64,000 nt of DNA from Ephemerocybe angulata (Eukaryota; Basidiomycota; Agaricomycetes; Agaricales; Psathyrellaceae): contig JAACJK010000109.1 of assembly GCA_013368325.1 (NCBI GenBank), positions 744,001-808,000 on the forward strand, read 5' to 3'. Under the pieces are notes generated by a model, which saw only the letters and a list, made by a program, of their open reading frames with translations, made no database searches and was not told the origin of the DNA. Below, in pieces: positions 1 through 11,939 of the stretch (its first letter is position 1; each line of letters opens with the position of its first letter). The translations under genes were made by a program, and so were the position numbers.

Positions 1-224
1 TCCTTGTTTGACACAAAATCCTTGGGGAACCTACGTCTGTGCATGTCCATGTACTGTCGACTGGGTTTGTCCATCCAGTAGTTCGCGTCCGTAGCCCAAG
101 GCGGCAGAAGTTAAAGCGAGGTCTAGGTGGCCCCTTGCAGTTTTACTCCGCACACATCACCGCCGGAGGCCATTCTCAACTCATACCCTGCTGGGTACCT
201 CCCATTACCCCCTCATAGCTCGCA

Positions 225-3200
225 ATGCGTAACCAGGGAAGGAACCGGCGTTCTCGTGGTAAACAGGACGTGAACGATGAAGACGGGTTCAACGCCCGGG
301 AAGAACCTCACGCCGCCAAGACATATCATAGGAATCGACACATTGCTCACCACGACGAACTGGAGAGAATTGCGGCAGCCTCGACGTCCGGGAGAATACC
401 ATACGACGTTGGAAGAGACCGAAATGCAGAGTCATCCCGGAATATTCGTGACGATGGGTGGGGACACGGCGCTGTGGGTAACGAACGCTTCGACTATGGA
501 ACGTATCACCATGCGGAACACGACATCTACGACACATCCATGAGGAGAGATGCGGAGGGCTGGAGGGGAAACGGAGAAGCGCAGCATTCGACTCGTGCCG
601 ACTGGAATGCTGCATCGTATCATCAGAGTGAGCCCTCCACTTCTCACCCAGAGTCATCAACTTGGACCACCGCAACGACACACAACACGTACCCCGGCAT
701 GACACCACCGTCCCACGTACCTCGTTCAAGAGGTAGTCCGTCTTACCGGACGACGGATTACTACGACGACCCCCGACCTGACAGCTACTACGACGCTCCG
801 CGAGGTTACTACCCTGATGACCAGTGGGGCCAACCTCGAGAGGTACGGGAACCGCTCCCTGAAGATTCGATGTCCTACAATACTGCAGAAAAGCCACGGA
901 ATCAGGGCTGGAGAAAAGAAAGTCGTCGGGAAAAGGGTGGAGGACAGCAAAAATTTCAGAGTGATTCTGGTTGGTCGACAAGGAAGAAGGGGAAGGAATG
1001 GAGTGGCGAGTCATCACAGTCTCGGTGGGCGGAAGACAGTACTGGAGACAAGCACGACGCTACGAGCACAGAAGACCGGGCTTGGGTCCCCGCAGAGGCA
1101 TGGAAATCGGGAAATCGCGCAAGCGAGTCATCATCGAGCAAGCAACAGCAGTCGCAGCACCGAGAAGGAGGAAGGCAGAGCCAGCGTTCAAGCAAGCAGC
1201 AGAAATCGAGTCGCAAAAGCCAACAGTCTTCGAAACAGAAGAAATCAGACTGGCGGGAGGAGGAAGCTGCAAATCTCAATCTCAACAAGTGAGTATGCCT
1301 TTGTGCCTGTATTTCTCATGTAGTTGACGACTCGTCTAGTTGGACCCGGCGCGACGTCTCTACTTCGTCAAAGAAGAGTAGCGACAGGCAGCCGACTTCC
1401 AGTAGCAGACGAAAGCACCCTCGCTCGCTTTCTCGTTCAAGGTCACGTTCTCTGGAGTCGCATCGTTCTGTACGTTCGGCATATGCTCAGTCTCGATCCC
1501 GGTCATCCTCCCCTGTCCCCAAAAGAAGGCGCAGAGATCCAAGCCCTGATCCTACGCCACGGAGAAGTCACTCTCCCAGAGAAAGGGATACCATGGGGTG
1601 GGTGCCTCCTCCCCGTGAAGAAGGGAGGTACCGTTCACCGTCGCCACCCATCTGGACCCCGGCTTCAGAAAGAGTTACTCGTCGGTCGCCATCACCGGTA
1701 CCAACTAGGCCCACTCGTCGGTCTCCAACGTATTCCGATATGTCCAGTGAACGAAGCAGGAGCAGAAGTCCCGGTGGGGGCCATCGCCGCGCAGTCCATC
1801 GACTGCCCGCTGCCCCTCCAGCTCATGTACCGACTGCCGGCCCTACGAAGTCTGAAAAGAAGTCGCGAAAATCCAAGAAGAAGAAAAATGGGCATGATCA
1901 ATCGCATCGCGTTGTAGGTAATCGTCCTTATACCAGAGGCTATCGGCTGATTTTCTCTCCAGGATGATAAACGTCAACGATACACAGATCCAGAGCCGAA
2001 GCTGGCAGAAATTGCACTTCCCATGCACCCACCGCCTGCTCCTCAAACGTTTTCCCATGACCGTGTTGCTGAGCCATTGCTGGTCGAGCGATCATCGAAA
2101 ATGGTTTATCCTCCACCTCAGGCGCCTTTACAGCCTGAGTTACCTACTCGGATAGTGCCTCCACGCACTACCGGCTTTAAGCCTATAGGGAAGACGAATT
2201 CTGCCCTAAAACGTTTCTTCCCAGGCGACGACGACGACGGCGAACAGGCTGAAGTAGCTGAACATCGAGATCCACCATCGGCTCCCCCAGCTTCTACTGC
2301 TCACTTTCCGCAAGCAGCATATGGCCACGGTGCCAACGGACATTACGGGCAGAATGGCTTCGGCGCTCCTTACCAAGTGCCACCACATGGAAGAGGGAAA
2401 TGGCCCGCTATCCCGCACAACGTTGCGCTTGCCATGGAAAATGGGTATCGACAGCATTACACCCAGCTCCCCGGACTCCCTCCCCCACCCCATCCCACAG
2501 AAGCCACCCAACTGTGGAATCAGCCAATTCCGAACTGGCTACCTGACTCAGTGCCTCCACGACCCATCCCAGCTCAACCTACTTGGAGTCAACCTCCAAT
2601 TGCGCCCACCGTACCCCTTGCACCAGAACAGGCCCAACAACCGCCCCCATACTCACCTGTGCAACAGTCTCCCACTTACTCGCCCTACGTCTCCCCTTCG
2701 AACATGGCGCCGGCTTCGTTCAATGTCTCGCCGAACCAGGAACCTCAAGGAGGCCGAGACGTAGGGTTGCCCCCTCACTCTTCTGAATCGGAGACACGGA
2801 GAGCGGCACCTGAACCAGAGTCGAAGAAAACTGTTACTTCATCCAAGGAGTTGTATGCGATCCTTAATCAGGTTGGAGAGGGAACCTTTGGGAAAGTTTA
2901 CAAAGCCCAGAACACTGCTTCCAAGTTATATGTTGCCCTTAAACGTATCAGGATGGAGACAGAGCGAGACGGGTTTCCCGTTACCGCCATGCGAGAAATC
3001 AAGCTTCTCCAGAGTCTCAAGCACCAGAATGTTGTGCGGCTGCACGAAATGATGGTATCAAATGGTTGGTCCCGTCCTTGATCCACCTTTGCCTCGCTGA
3101 CCTTCCTTGCAGGTTCTGTGTTCATGGTCTTTGAGTACATGGACCATGATCTGACAGGGATCCTTTCCCAAAACCAGTTCAAATTCAGCGATGCCCACCT

Positions 3201-4027
3201 CAAGTCACTTTGCCACCAGATGCTCGCTGGGTTGGCATACCTTCACCACAAAGGCGTCATACATCGGGATATCAAAGGCTCTAACATCTTACTGAACAAT
3301 CGTGGGGAGCTGAAGCTGGCTGACTTCGGTTTGGCCCGGTTTTATCAGAAGCGTCGACGTTCAGATTATACCAACAGAGTCATCACTCTCTGGTATCGGC
3401 CACCCGAATTGCTGTTTGGTGCGACCATCTACGGAGCCGAAGTTGATATGTGGAGTGCTGGGTAAGTCTGGTGTTTTCGTTTGGTGAGCTACATTGATCT
3501 TCCAAATAGGTGCATCATGCTAGAACTTTTCACTAAGAAGCCCGTCTTCCAAGGCAACGATGAGATCAACCAGCTTCAGGTCATCTTCAAGATACTGGGG
3601 ACCCCAACTCCAGACCGATGGCTCGGGTTACTTAACCTGCCTTGGTATGAACTAATCAAGCCTCGAGAGGCGTTGCCAAACCGGTTCCGGGATCTGTTTT
3701 CAAAGTACGACCCGTCTCGCATTCCTTCCTTTCGGCACTTAGTCTTACGTCCGGATAGATGGATGTCGCCCGCTGCTCTCGATCTGGCCGAAAGGCTGCT
3801 TACCTACGATCCTTCGCAACGAGTATCGGCGCAGGATGCTATGGACGCCCCTTACTTCACCCAGGAGGGTCCTTCAGCAGAACCCCCGACAGGGTAAGTA
3901 ATTACCACTCTATCTGTTATATGATGCTTACTTCCCTTTCAGGCTCTCTACTCTCGAGGGTGAATGGCATGAACTGGAGACCAAGGTCGAGCGTCAGAAG
4001 AAACGCAAGAAGGAGAGTGCCGCTTAG
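225..4027 (+). CDS. CTK1: CDK12/Ctk1-type cyclin-dependent kinase (RNA polymerase II CTD kinase)
   Basis: Six exons: 225-1288, 1340-1913, 1963-3064, 3113-3461, 3510-3893, 3943-4027 (1,185 aa). The first ~550 residues are rich in Arg/Ser, Lys and Gln (RS-like), followed by a Pro-rich stretch. The kinase domain lies at about 840-1140 and shows the Gly loop GEGTFGKV, the catalytic Lys in VALKRI, the cyclin-binding helix PVTAMRE (PITAIRE class), [14 protein letters not shown] and the T-loop [14 protein letters not shown]. This set matches the CDK12/13-Ctk1 group, which pairs with cyclin K/Ctk2 and phosphorylates Ser2 of the polymerase CTD in the nucleus during elongation. A short Lys-rich tail ends the protein. 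The start is the first ATG of the open frame; an additional upstream exon cannot be excluded. Choice of CDK12 over CDK9/Bur1 rests on the long RS-rich N-terminus and the T-loop. Confidence 0.9.
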
Positions 4028-4384
4028 ACTCTATAATGTATCCACAGGTCCCTATTTATCGCTTTGTTCGTTTTGCTATCGTACGCTGTCTTTACCTCAC
4101 CTGTCATCTTTCCGACACTATCATCGTGTAATACTTAATGGACAGCAAACCAGCCCCTTGACCCTAAGGCCTCCTGGGAACGTCTCCTGTCCACGACCAA
4201 GGTGTTGACTCTCTCCTCCCCTCATTCCGTACACACCCATCCACCTTTGGGCCTCATTGATCTTCAATTATTCTTGCCCAATCTCACATTTGATGTTGAG
4301 CTCTAGCTTGGCTCCATTCGATGGTAAGTCCGATGCAAGCCCGCATTTGTGCGAGTCATTTGCTTCGGAATGGATGAAATGCGG
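4028..4384. other. Non-coding gap, 3' side of the CTD kinase gene
   Basis: About 360 bp holding the probable 3' UTR of the kinase gene and original intergenic DNA up to the transposon target site. I see no convincing ORF, RNA gene or repeat. Together with 12550-12930 it would form the pre-insertion intergenic region of about 750 bp. Confidence 0.5.
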
Positions 4385-4393
4385 CGTCTGTGT
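4385..4393. repeat. Left target-site duplication (CGTCTGTGT)
   Basis: Nine bases directly outside the left transposon end, identical and in direct orientation to 12541-12549. This is the signature of a single insertion of the whole 8.1-kb unit. Confidence 0.85.
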
Positions 4394-4544
4394 CAGGCTC
4401 CTAAACCAGCCGCTCGTATCGAGCCTTGTAGATCTGAGGAACATGAGGGCAATGTTTGGTCATAAACTTTTGATGTAAATATTTGTTCGGTACAAACACA
4501 ACTTGCGAAGCAAGGCTCGATAGAGCGGCTGGCGAAATGTCCCC
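4394..4544 (+). repeat. Left terminal inverted repeat (151 bp), itself a fold-back
   Basis: It is identical to the reverse complement of 12390-12540. Inside the repeat, 4406-4428 and 4511-4532 are inverted copies of each other with a single 1-nt gap (CCAGCCGCTC...GAGCCTTG against its complement). Each arm could therefore fold into a hairpin of about 22 bp with a loop of about 80 nt, and alone would resemble a MITE. The loop is AT-rich and carries no ORF of note. Confidence 0.9.
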
Positions 4545-5504
4545 GCCAAGCCAATCTCAAAATGATCGCCGCCTCCGCCGCTCCCCCACGCTCCTCCTCT
4601 CCCGAGAGCATTTGTGTCTACCACCTATTTACCTCCTTGCTGACCTGTTCAAAGGGGCTCAAACAGGTCCAATAGTAAATCTAGGTGCTAATATGAAATT
4701 TTGAAGCAAATGACTGGGTATTCGGGCTTTAATAACCTGTTGCAGTCCAACCTTCTCTGGATACCATGCAGTCAACTATGCGGTCTCTAAAGCTTTGAGT
4801 AAGAGGGAGAACGTCCCAAAATGTCTAAAATTCTCTTTTATATGGATATCTGAGCATCCGAGGCTTTGTTATAGCCTTGAATGCGGTCTAATGGCCAAGG
4901 CCATTTTGGTGAGGAGGAAGAATGAAGGCTATATCCTTTCATACCCGGCCTTTGGAGGTAATTTAAAGAGAGATTTTGTTTCCTAAGACTTATATTACCA
5001 AGTTCAATTTGTTTGAGAGCTCTACACCACCGATGGAAAGAAGTATAGAAAAAACGCGAGGCCGTGATCGTAGGAGTGATTGTGGCAGGTCGCGGCTGAG
5101 CTCCTGCCTGGACGTCGAATCGACGCCATTACCATAATCAACCAATCATCGTTTGATTCGAAGTATGGACTAAACCAAGTCTTGGGGTGTTGTCGCGACA
5201 TCAGAACCAGCCTCGATTTGATACTTCTGGGTCGCAAAGACCTGATCTGAGGAAGAAGTACTTGACTGTGCCTTGTGGGTCATTGGTTTGCTGTTCAGCA
5301 AGCATGGGCTTGGGGTTTGACTGGGATCTCAAAGGTCTTATTGATATCTCATGACGGTACATTATACAGTACATGACAAAGCTGCTTCATTCATTTATTG
5401 AGGATATCGAGAGTCTCATGTTCAGATTTCTGGTTGACACAAGAAAAGGGTATGAATTCAAGGCAAGACTAACAAGAACAAAATATGGTATGGTATGGGA
5501 TACA
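4545..5504. other. Left non-coding arm of the transposon
   Basis: About 960 bp between the left repeat and the end of the minus-strand transposon gene. It is AT-richer than the neighbouring coding DNA. Short ORFs occur but show no recognisable protein. It probably contains the 3' UTR of the unknown gene plus subterminal element sequence. Confidence 0.5.
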
Positions 5505-6862
5505 TCAACCAAGCGCAGCGTTCGCGGAATTGGATGCGAAGCGATTCACGGTCTTGATCCAGTTGTCGACGCGGTCGGCGGAGACCGTGGGGCAGTCCGT
5601 GTTTGGTTTGCCATACTTTTCGACGTCGTCCTGATAGAAAACCTTGAAAGCTCTGATGAAAGCGAGGTCAGATAGGCACATCTGATAAAGGAAACAGGAT
5701 TGAACTCACGCTTCACGTTCTTCAGCAGACTTTGCGTCTTTCCGCACAGCAGTGAGTTGGCTATCGACTTCGTCCCAATACTTTCCGGCATTTTTGTCCG
5801 GGTATGTGTCCATCACCCAACGCTAGCAAACAATGTTAACAACCTTGAATCAGCCAAAAGCCACAAAAATGGAAGGGCGTACCAGGAAGGCAATACGCAT
5901 GAAAACCCCCACCGTTGGCTTCGTCTTCCCACCGACACATTCGTAGACTAGCGACGCGATGTCGCAACCGCCGCTGCCATCTTTGAACCTCTTGAGGGAG
6001 TCGGATATCTGAGTAGACGCAGGAGGGGGATGTTGAATGAAAGGAGTGCTGAAATATGAAACACAGCGTACCTGTTCTTTTACTTGGAAACGGGCATCAG
6101 TCAAGGCCTTGGTGATGGCCTTGAGAATGACCTCGACACAGCCAGCGTCGTGATCAGGGGGGAGGGCAGAGACTCCGACATTCCGCATCGCGGCCTATGT
6201 TTGTGCCGTGTTTGATGAACCAGGGTCCAGTAATACACGAGAAACAAGAACTATGGACTCACCAAGACAGTTGTTGGCCCTGTTCTCTTCTTATAGTGTA
6301 CAAGGCCCGGCGAAAGAATGAAAACATGAGAGTACCTTGTGATCGCATCCTAACACAGAGAATCGTGTGAGCCGCTGAGCGTGTCGTGGCAGTGAACATC
6401 ATTGAACGAACCTTGACATCCTCGGACATGGTGTATGCTGTACCGGCGCGTATAGAGACTAAGAGGTCTCGACATTCGAGAACAGCAAGGTACGAGCGAA
6501 GGACGTGTTCCCCCGGGCCCGATGCCTAGAGAAAATGATGATTTTGAGCTGCGTTGGAGGGTGGGGAGAAGGCGACTAACGTTGATGAAAGCATCGAAAT
6601 CTTCTTCGGCACGGGCAGAGAGGGTGCAATGCCTCTTGAGGGCACGACCACACGCAACGAAGTCGAGGGCAAAGTTGACTTCACCGGGCACTGGAATGGC
6701 GTCTGAATCGGGGCCGCCTGTGAGGTATTCGTTGCCGTCACTTCCACCTGGGCCCTCACTAAAGGTGCGAACGCGCCCAGATGCTCGGTTAAGTATGAGT
6801 TGAAGAGGATTGGGGGGAGGACTGTCTTCCGGGTTCGTGTCACTGTGCGAAGGTGAAGCCAT
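5505..6862 (-). CDS. Unknown 313-aa protein encoded by the transposon
   Basis: Eight exons on the minus strand: 6862-6581, 6525-6412, 6349-6336, 6284-6263, 6194-6072, 6008-5883, 5822-5710, 5652-5505, reading from MASPSHSDTNPEDS to a TGA stop. I do not recognise the family. The first ~50 residues are Pro/Ser/Gly-rich and probably disordered. The rest is mixed helical sequence with DAGCVEVILKAITKALTDAR, GGKTKPTVGVFMRIAFL and RWVMDTYPDKNAGKYWDEVD. There is no signal peptide, membrane segment or evident catalytic motif. The two small exons (14 and 22 nt) are the weakest part: the second uses a GAG acceptor, chosen because it alone keeps the frame and gives a smooth reading (AITRTGPTTVLAAM). An in-frame ATG 18 codons upstream (6916) is an alternative start. 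It is divergent from the transposase gene, so it is probably an accessory transposon protein or captured cargo. Confidence 0.6.
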
Positions 6863-7413
6863 GCTTGATATCGTCCGATGTGAGGCTGGGGATGAAGGAA
6901 TGCTCGTTTTGCGCACCTTTTATACACATTTGCCATGGTCCGTGAGCAGCGAACAGCGAGCGCACTCTTCTTCTGCTTCACTCCGCCCTTTGAGGCTGTC
7001 ACAAAGGCGGACCAACGCTGGAGGATCCACTGATCGAGGAGGCATGTGTTGCTGGGTCAAGGAATTGGCGGCAGAGGAAGTTTAGATACAAAGAGGAATT
7101 GCAGGACAGAAACATAGATGGATGGGTTGGCTGGTCTCGGTGCTGAACATGGAATCCCTGGCACGAGAGCGTCGAGCAGGTTGAAGAGTTGGTTTGTTCA
7201 AATGTTCAACGTTTCAACATGCATGTAACGTGGGATGATCTTGACGGGCTTCTTTTAGTCATTGGTCCGGTGTTTCTCTCAGACGACCAGAATGTCGATT
7301 GGGCATTCCTGCGATCTGCAATCGATGCGGGGCAACTTGGAAAGAATTTGAATTTCTATTTGACTTACCAGTCTGATTCTGACCATAACTCGCATTCCTT
7401 CTCTTTGTTCACC
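6863..7413. promoter_or_regulatory. Divergent intergenic region between the two transposon genes
   Basis: About 550 bp separate the start codons of the minus-strand unknown gene (6862) and the plus-strand transposase gene (7414). Both genes must be transcribed outward from here, so it is the likely shared promoter region. Short ORFs cross it but none is convincing. No specific operator or repeat was identified. Confidence 0.45.
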
Positions 7414-10400
7414 ATGGCTCCTAGGCTGAACAACCTTGGTGATGGTAAGCACACAACACTTTATTCGCACTGAGTACCCTGGCTGACTCTGGGTTATTCA
7501 GACTGTGGTCCTGGGCGGACAGACAATGAAGTGATCTGCCGTGTGTGTACGGACGCCTCCGACGGACATAAACTATACCTTTCACGGGGTTCATGGAAGC
7601 GACATATAGAATCCAAGGCTCACGTCGACTCGCAGGACATCCGTGCTGAGAAACTGCAGTTTGCCCAGGAGCTGCGAGCAAACTATGCCCGCGCTTATGA
7701 CGCGCCCGCCGCCATCCTCCCGACAATGGCCCAAGCCTCAGAATTCACTGCACCGTTAGGGATGCAGTTTGAGAACGACGGTGGTAACCAATCTGACAGG
7801 CCACTATCCAATCACGTCTCGCACGACCTGTATATCAGCCCAGAGGAGAAGACTGCGCTCTTTGCAGTGGAGGATGAGCTTACCGATGACATGTTCGAGT
7901 CAATGCTTGAAGAGGAATTTGAGGCACGACGCATGTTAGCGTTTGCCCATGATCAAGGTCTCCCTGTTGAAGAGGACGATTTAACAGTATCTCAGGGTTT
8001 GCGGCAACTTGATTCAGGCTGGGATTATGGTTTGTCGGGCCTTGCCTTATCGCTAAATGTGTTTCCGAGTAGCTGACTGAGCACTTGGACCGTAGATTCA
8101 GATGACGAGACTGATATTGGTGGTCCCCGGATGAAGGCCCAAGCTGGCACTGCCGAGCCTGGACACAGTCGTTCATCTGGTGATTCTCGGCGCTTCTGGC
8201 CTTATCCAAACGAGACGGTATGTTGCTACTCTCGGATACTTGACCATCCATTTCCGTGGCTATTACTGACAATCACGGCTGGCTGGTAATAGGCATGCAT
8301 ACTCGACACGCTGGACAACTTCCCCCGGATGCGTTTATCTTCTAGTCATATGAAAATCATCCTATGGGCAATGAAGAGGTGCAATCCTTGTGATGTCCCT
8401 TCGTATGAAGGCTTTCGAAACATGCAGAAAGGTCTTGGGGAGGAAATCAGCGTGAAAACAGTGCGATGCATCTCAGAGCTCGGAAATGTATTCCATGTCA
8501 ACGACATACGTGACATCATCAGCCGTGTATGTTCTGCTCTCCACTGACTATCTATTCCTTCGTTTGACACTGACACTTTGAGTAGGACTTCGAAAACCCT
8601 CAAACCGCATCACATCTCCGCTTTTACCCAGAAGAAACAGACGGGGAGATGTCTGAGGTTTGGCATGGCCACCGATGGCGGGAATATCCACTTGACATGC
8701 TTACACCAGCGTACGAGCAAAATGGAAAACGGTTCTACGTCAACGAGATGGCTCAGCTTCAAGGTGGAGACCTGGTTATCCCGTACGTCTGGGTCACATA
8801 TCGGGGCAAAGTGCACGCCCGGTGCCGCACAGTCACAAAGACCGCGGAAGGTTTCAAAGTCGACGCTGCTGCTGATCTCAGACTCGATGCGGCATTGCTA
8901 GCACGAAATCTCTCTGAATTGCTCAAAGAAAATCACGGGCGGTTGATGTTTGCAGGTGCGGTTCTCGGAACACCTTGGCTGTGAACGCGTTCTGACTTCA
9001 TTGGTTGTGTTCCAGCGTGTTCTCAAGACTTTGGGTCCCAGATGCCCAATCCCATCCGAACCAAATGCAAAGACGAAGATCTGTACACGATATGGGTTCC
9101 ACTATGGGCTGACGATGTGTCGGGAGCTCGCTCGAAACAGTACCAGAAGCATGTCAATGTTTATATGAACAACTCTAACCTTCCAGGGAAATTGGTCCAG
9201 CAAGAATACTTCGTTCATTTTGTCGCAACCTCGGCAGAAGCAACAGCCCCTGAATTGTTAGGTGCCGTCACCGATCTTGTAAAGTACGATATTACTGTTT
9301 ACGATAACCTCGAGACGCCGATGTTAATCATACTCCCAATTCAACAGGGAGACGCACACCACACCCGTCAGGTGCTATAACGCCCACAAGCATCGACCAT
9401 GTCGGTTCCGAATACTTGTTCCCAACCTCCCCGCTGATAACCCTCAACAATCGGAAGAGTGCTCGCACATCGGCCACAACGGCCTATACTTCTGTCGAGT
9501 GTGTACTGTTGGAGGACCTGCATCTGAAAAGGAGTCGAACACTGGCTACCATGGTCTTTACGAGGTTAGTAGTATTGGCAAAGTCTGTCGCTTAGTGCAA
9601 AGCTAACTAATTTTGCAGGTCGGTAGTCCACGCTCTTCACAAGAGACCCGTGCGTCGCTGTTGGAGCAAATCCGTCTTGCATCGTTTGGGGTAGCGTCAG
9701 CAGTTGAAGAACTTCAAACCCGGACTGGGGTCAAAGATAAGATGGCGCAGCATTGGATAGACTTGATGATCGAGAAGGCCCGGAATCTGAAAGCGTCTCA
9801 ACCTGCATGGACCCCTGATGAAGTCTCCAATGAGGTTACTCGGTGGCTGAGCACGCAAACCAAGAAGCCGTATAACCCATTGTTGGATGTCGAGTGTGAG
9901 TTATGCTGCTGAACCTTGAATCGGACTTGGGACTGATAATTTTGGGGAATGTAGATTTGGATCCATGCTCGGATACTCCCGTTGAACTGCTGCACACAAT
10001 ACTGCTTGGCATCGAGAAATATAGTTGGCACAATCTCCATACATCGTGGTCCGCCCAGAACCAGACCGAGTTTAGCGTACGCCTCAGAAGTACCGACATC
10101 AATGGGCTGAATGTTCCGCCTATTCGTGCTGCGTACATGCTCCAATATAAGAACGGGCTCATAGGGAAGCATTTCAAGACCCTAATGCAAGTTGCGACTT
10201 TCCATCTCAACGGCCTCGTCTCTTCGGAGCAGCTAGCAGTGAATCGAGCAATAGGAGAGCTCGGCGCACTCTTATGGATGGGGGAAATTGATAATTTGGA
10301 TCGCTATCTCGTACGTTCCTTTGCCATTTGCCCGTGGCCTCCCAGGCTGGAGTCCCGTATACTGACTTGTTTCACTGTCTTCGCGGCATCTTCGGCGACA

Positions 10401-11939
10401 ATAGGCTGATTTAACCATTCTCATCGACAACGTTTTGGACGCCTTCGCTGCAATCGATCCGGCCAAGATACTTTTTAAGATCAAGCTTCACCTGCTAAAA
10501 CATCTCCCAAATCATATCCGCCGCTTTGGACCCGCAGGCGGCAGTGCGCTTCTCGACCGAGGTTTTCGAATGTTTCAACGCCATCTTTCGAATGTCATCG
10601 GTACTAAGCAATCACCTGGCGCCTAGCCGAGACATTGCGCTCAAGAATGCAGAACTCGACCGTGTCAAGCATCTCCTCAGCGGCGGATACTGGTGGAGCA
10701 ATGATTTCAAAGGGTGGGTTCATGCCGGGGAAGGTGTTATTGAGCTCCTGCAAGAATGCCCGGTCATCCAACGCCATCTAGGTTGGACGCCTCCGGCAGG
10801 CGCTTATCTGGGGTTTGTGCGATGCCAAGGCCGCCAGCAGCGTGAAGCTAATGCCCTTCAAATTGAGGATTCGAAGGCATTACACGCGAGTAAATCGGAC
10901 GCAGTACGAGACACCCTTCTAACGGTGACATCAACCTCAGGCTCAACATTCTGGTACCCAGCAATCGAAGTGATTGCTCAATCTGGAGACGCATGTCCAG
11001 TTGGCTCATGGGTTGTCGTGCGTGTCGACGAGGTGAGTTGGTCATTTGAAGCATAGATGTCGTCGAGACTTATACACGTCCAGAACTTCCATTTCTTGGG
11101 GCGTATTCTCGAGATCCTGTCGAAGTCAAATGGGAGAAAATCGGCGAACGGGATTGTAACTGTTGAGCGCTTCGTGGTAGGTGAAAGGCGCCATCATTAC
11201 CTCGGGATGCCGGTGCTTTTTGCCCCAGACAATGGGCCAGCTCGTGTTGCTGTCGAAGCGAAGGTATGTAACATTACAGGTGCCCGTAAAATGGCGGCTA
11301 CAAGTGACTCTCTCACAACTCCCAGGCAATCCAGTTTATCTTCAATGTGCAGCACGATTGCGGTGCCTGCGGTTGTCGTTCGACCGGCACTCGTCAACGG
11401 CGTGTAGAGCAGGAGATCTCGAATGTTACTGAAGCAATTATCGACCATACAGACGATCTGAAATTCGTCGTCAACACCCAGGCTTTACACAATGCCGCAC
11501 GATTACGCGGCTATCTACCCCGATCTCTGACAGAGCCTATCCCTTTGGTCAACCCTGATGCTCGAGTACAGCATCACTGGGAGATTGCGCGTGTCGTCCG
11601 CGAAAAGCAAGCCGACAAGCGCGAGAAAACAAAGGCAAAGGCCGCTGAGACGCGTGCAAAGAAGAAACAGGCCAAAGAAACCGCGCCCGACGCTGCCCAA
11701 GGAGCAACAGCTCCCGGTTCTCCGAGAAGACAGGTGCAAGCGCTGGCTCCTGCTGGTTTTACCAATATGCCCATGTCAGGTGAGTGTGTCGCCTATCATA
11801 CAATATCTGTGATAGCCCTAATTTACTAGCCCCGCCGGCTCCACTTCAAGGGCTCATTGGAACTGGCACAACTGCAACATCCACTGCTGGAAATAACAAC
11901 CGTGGTCGAAAGCGCCAACGGCCAGGGAATCGTGAATAG
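7414..11939 (+). pseudogene. Putative transposase, 13 exons, net +1 frameshift in exon 10
   Basis: Exons: 7414-7444, 7502-8029, 8096-8217, 8293-8526, 8586-8955, 9016-9283, 9348-9564, 9619-9895, 9955-10310, 10405-11032, 11084-11263, 11326-11779, 11830-11939 (about 1,257 codons). Landmarks in order: an N-terminal C-x2-C-x18-H-x5-H finger (residues 23-51), an acidic stretch, WADDVSGARSKQYQKH (candidate first catalytic acid), a Cys/His-rich segment ending FCRVCTVGGP, DTPVELLHTILLGIEKY, LNVPPIRAAYMLQYKNGLIG, FSTEVFECFNAIF, QHDCGACGC and a Lys/Arg-rich tail. I recognise this layout as a family highly repeated in Agaricomycetes and believe it is a nuclease-fold transposase, but cannot name it. Twelve introns join in frame. 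Between RRFGPA (10520-10536) and AVRFSTEVFE (10541 on) the frame shifts by +1 without a usable intron. Hence the copy is probably inactive unless the shift is an assembly error. Confidence 0.75.

Noticed and set aside
289..1017. 242-codon minus-strand ORF in the first kinase exon
   Set aside because: It lies opposite the RS-rich coding exon of the CTD kinase and shows no domain; the plus strand joins cleanly to the kinase domain.
4394..4544. The 151-bp repeats as two independent MITE insertions
   Set aside because: The flanks of each single copy do not match (for the left copy GTCTGTGT against GCCAAGCC), whereas the outermost flanks of the pair form a perfect 9-bp direct repeat. A single large element explains this better.
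7414..11939. Assignment of the transposase to the KDZ or Plavaka superfamily
   Set aside because: The motifs that I associate with those families are absent; I kept the family unnamed.
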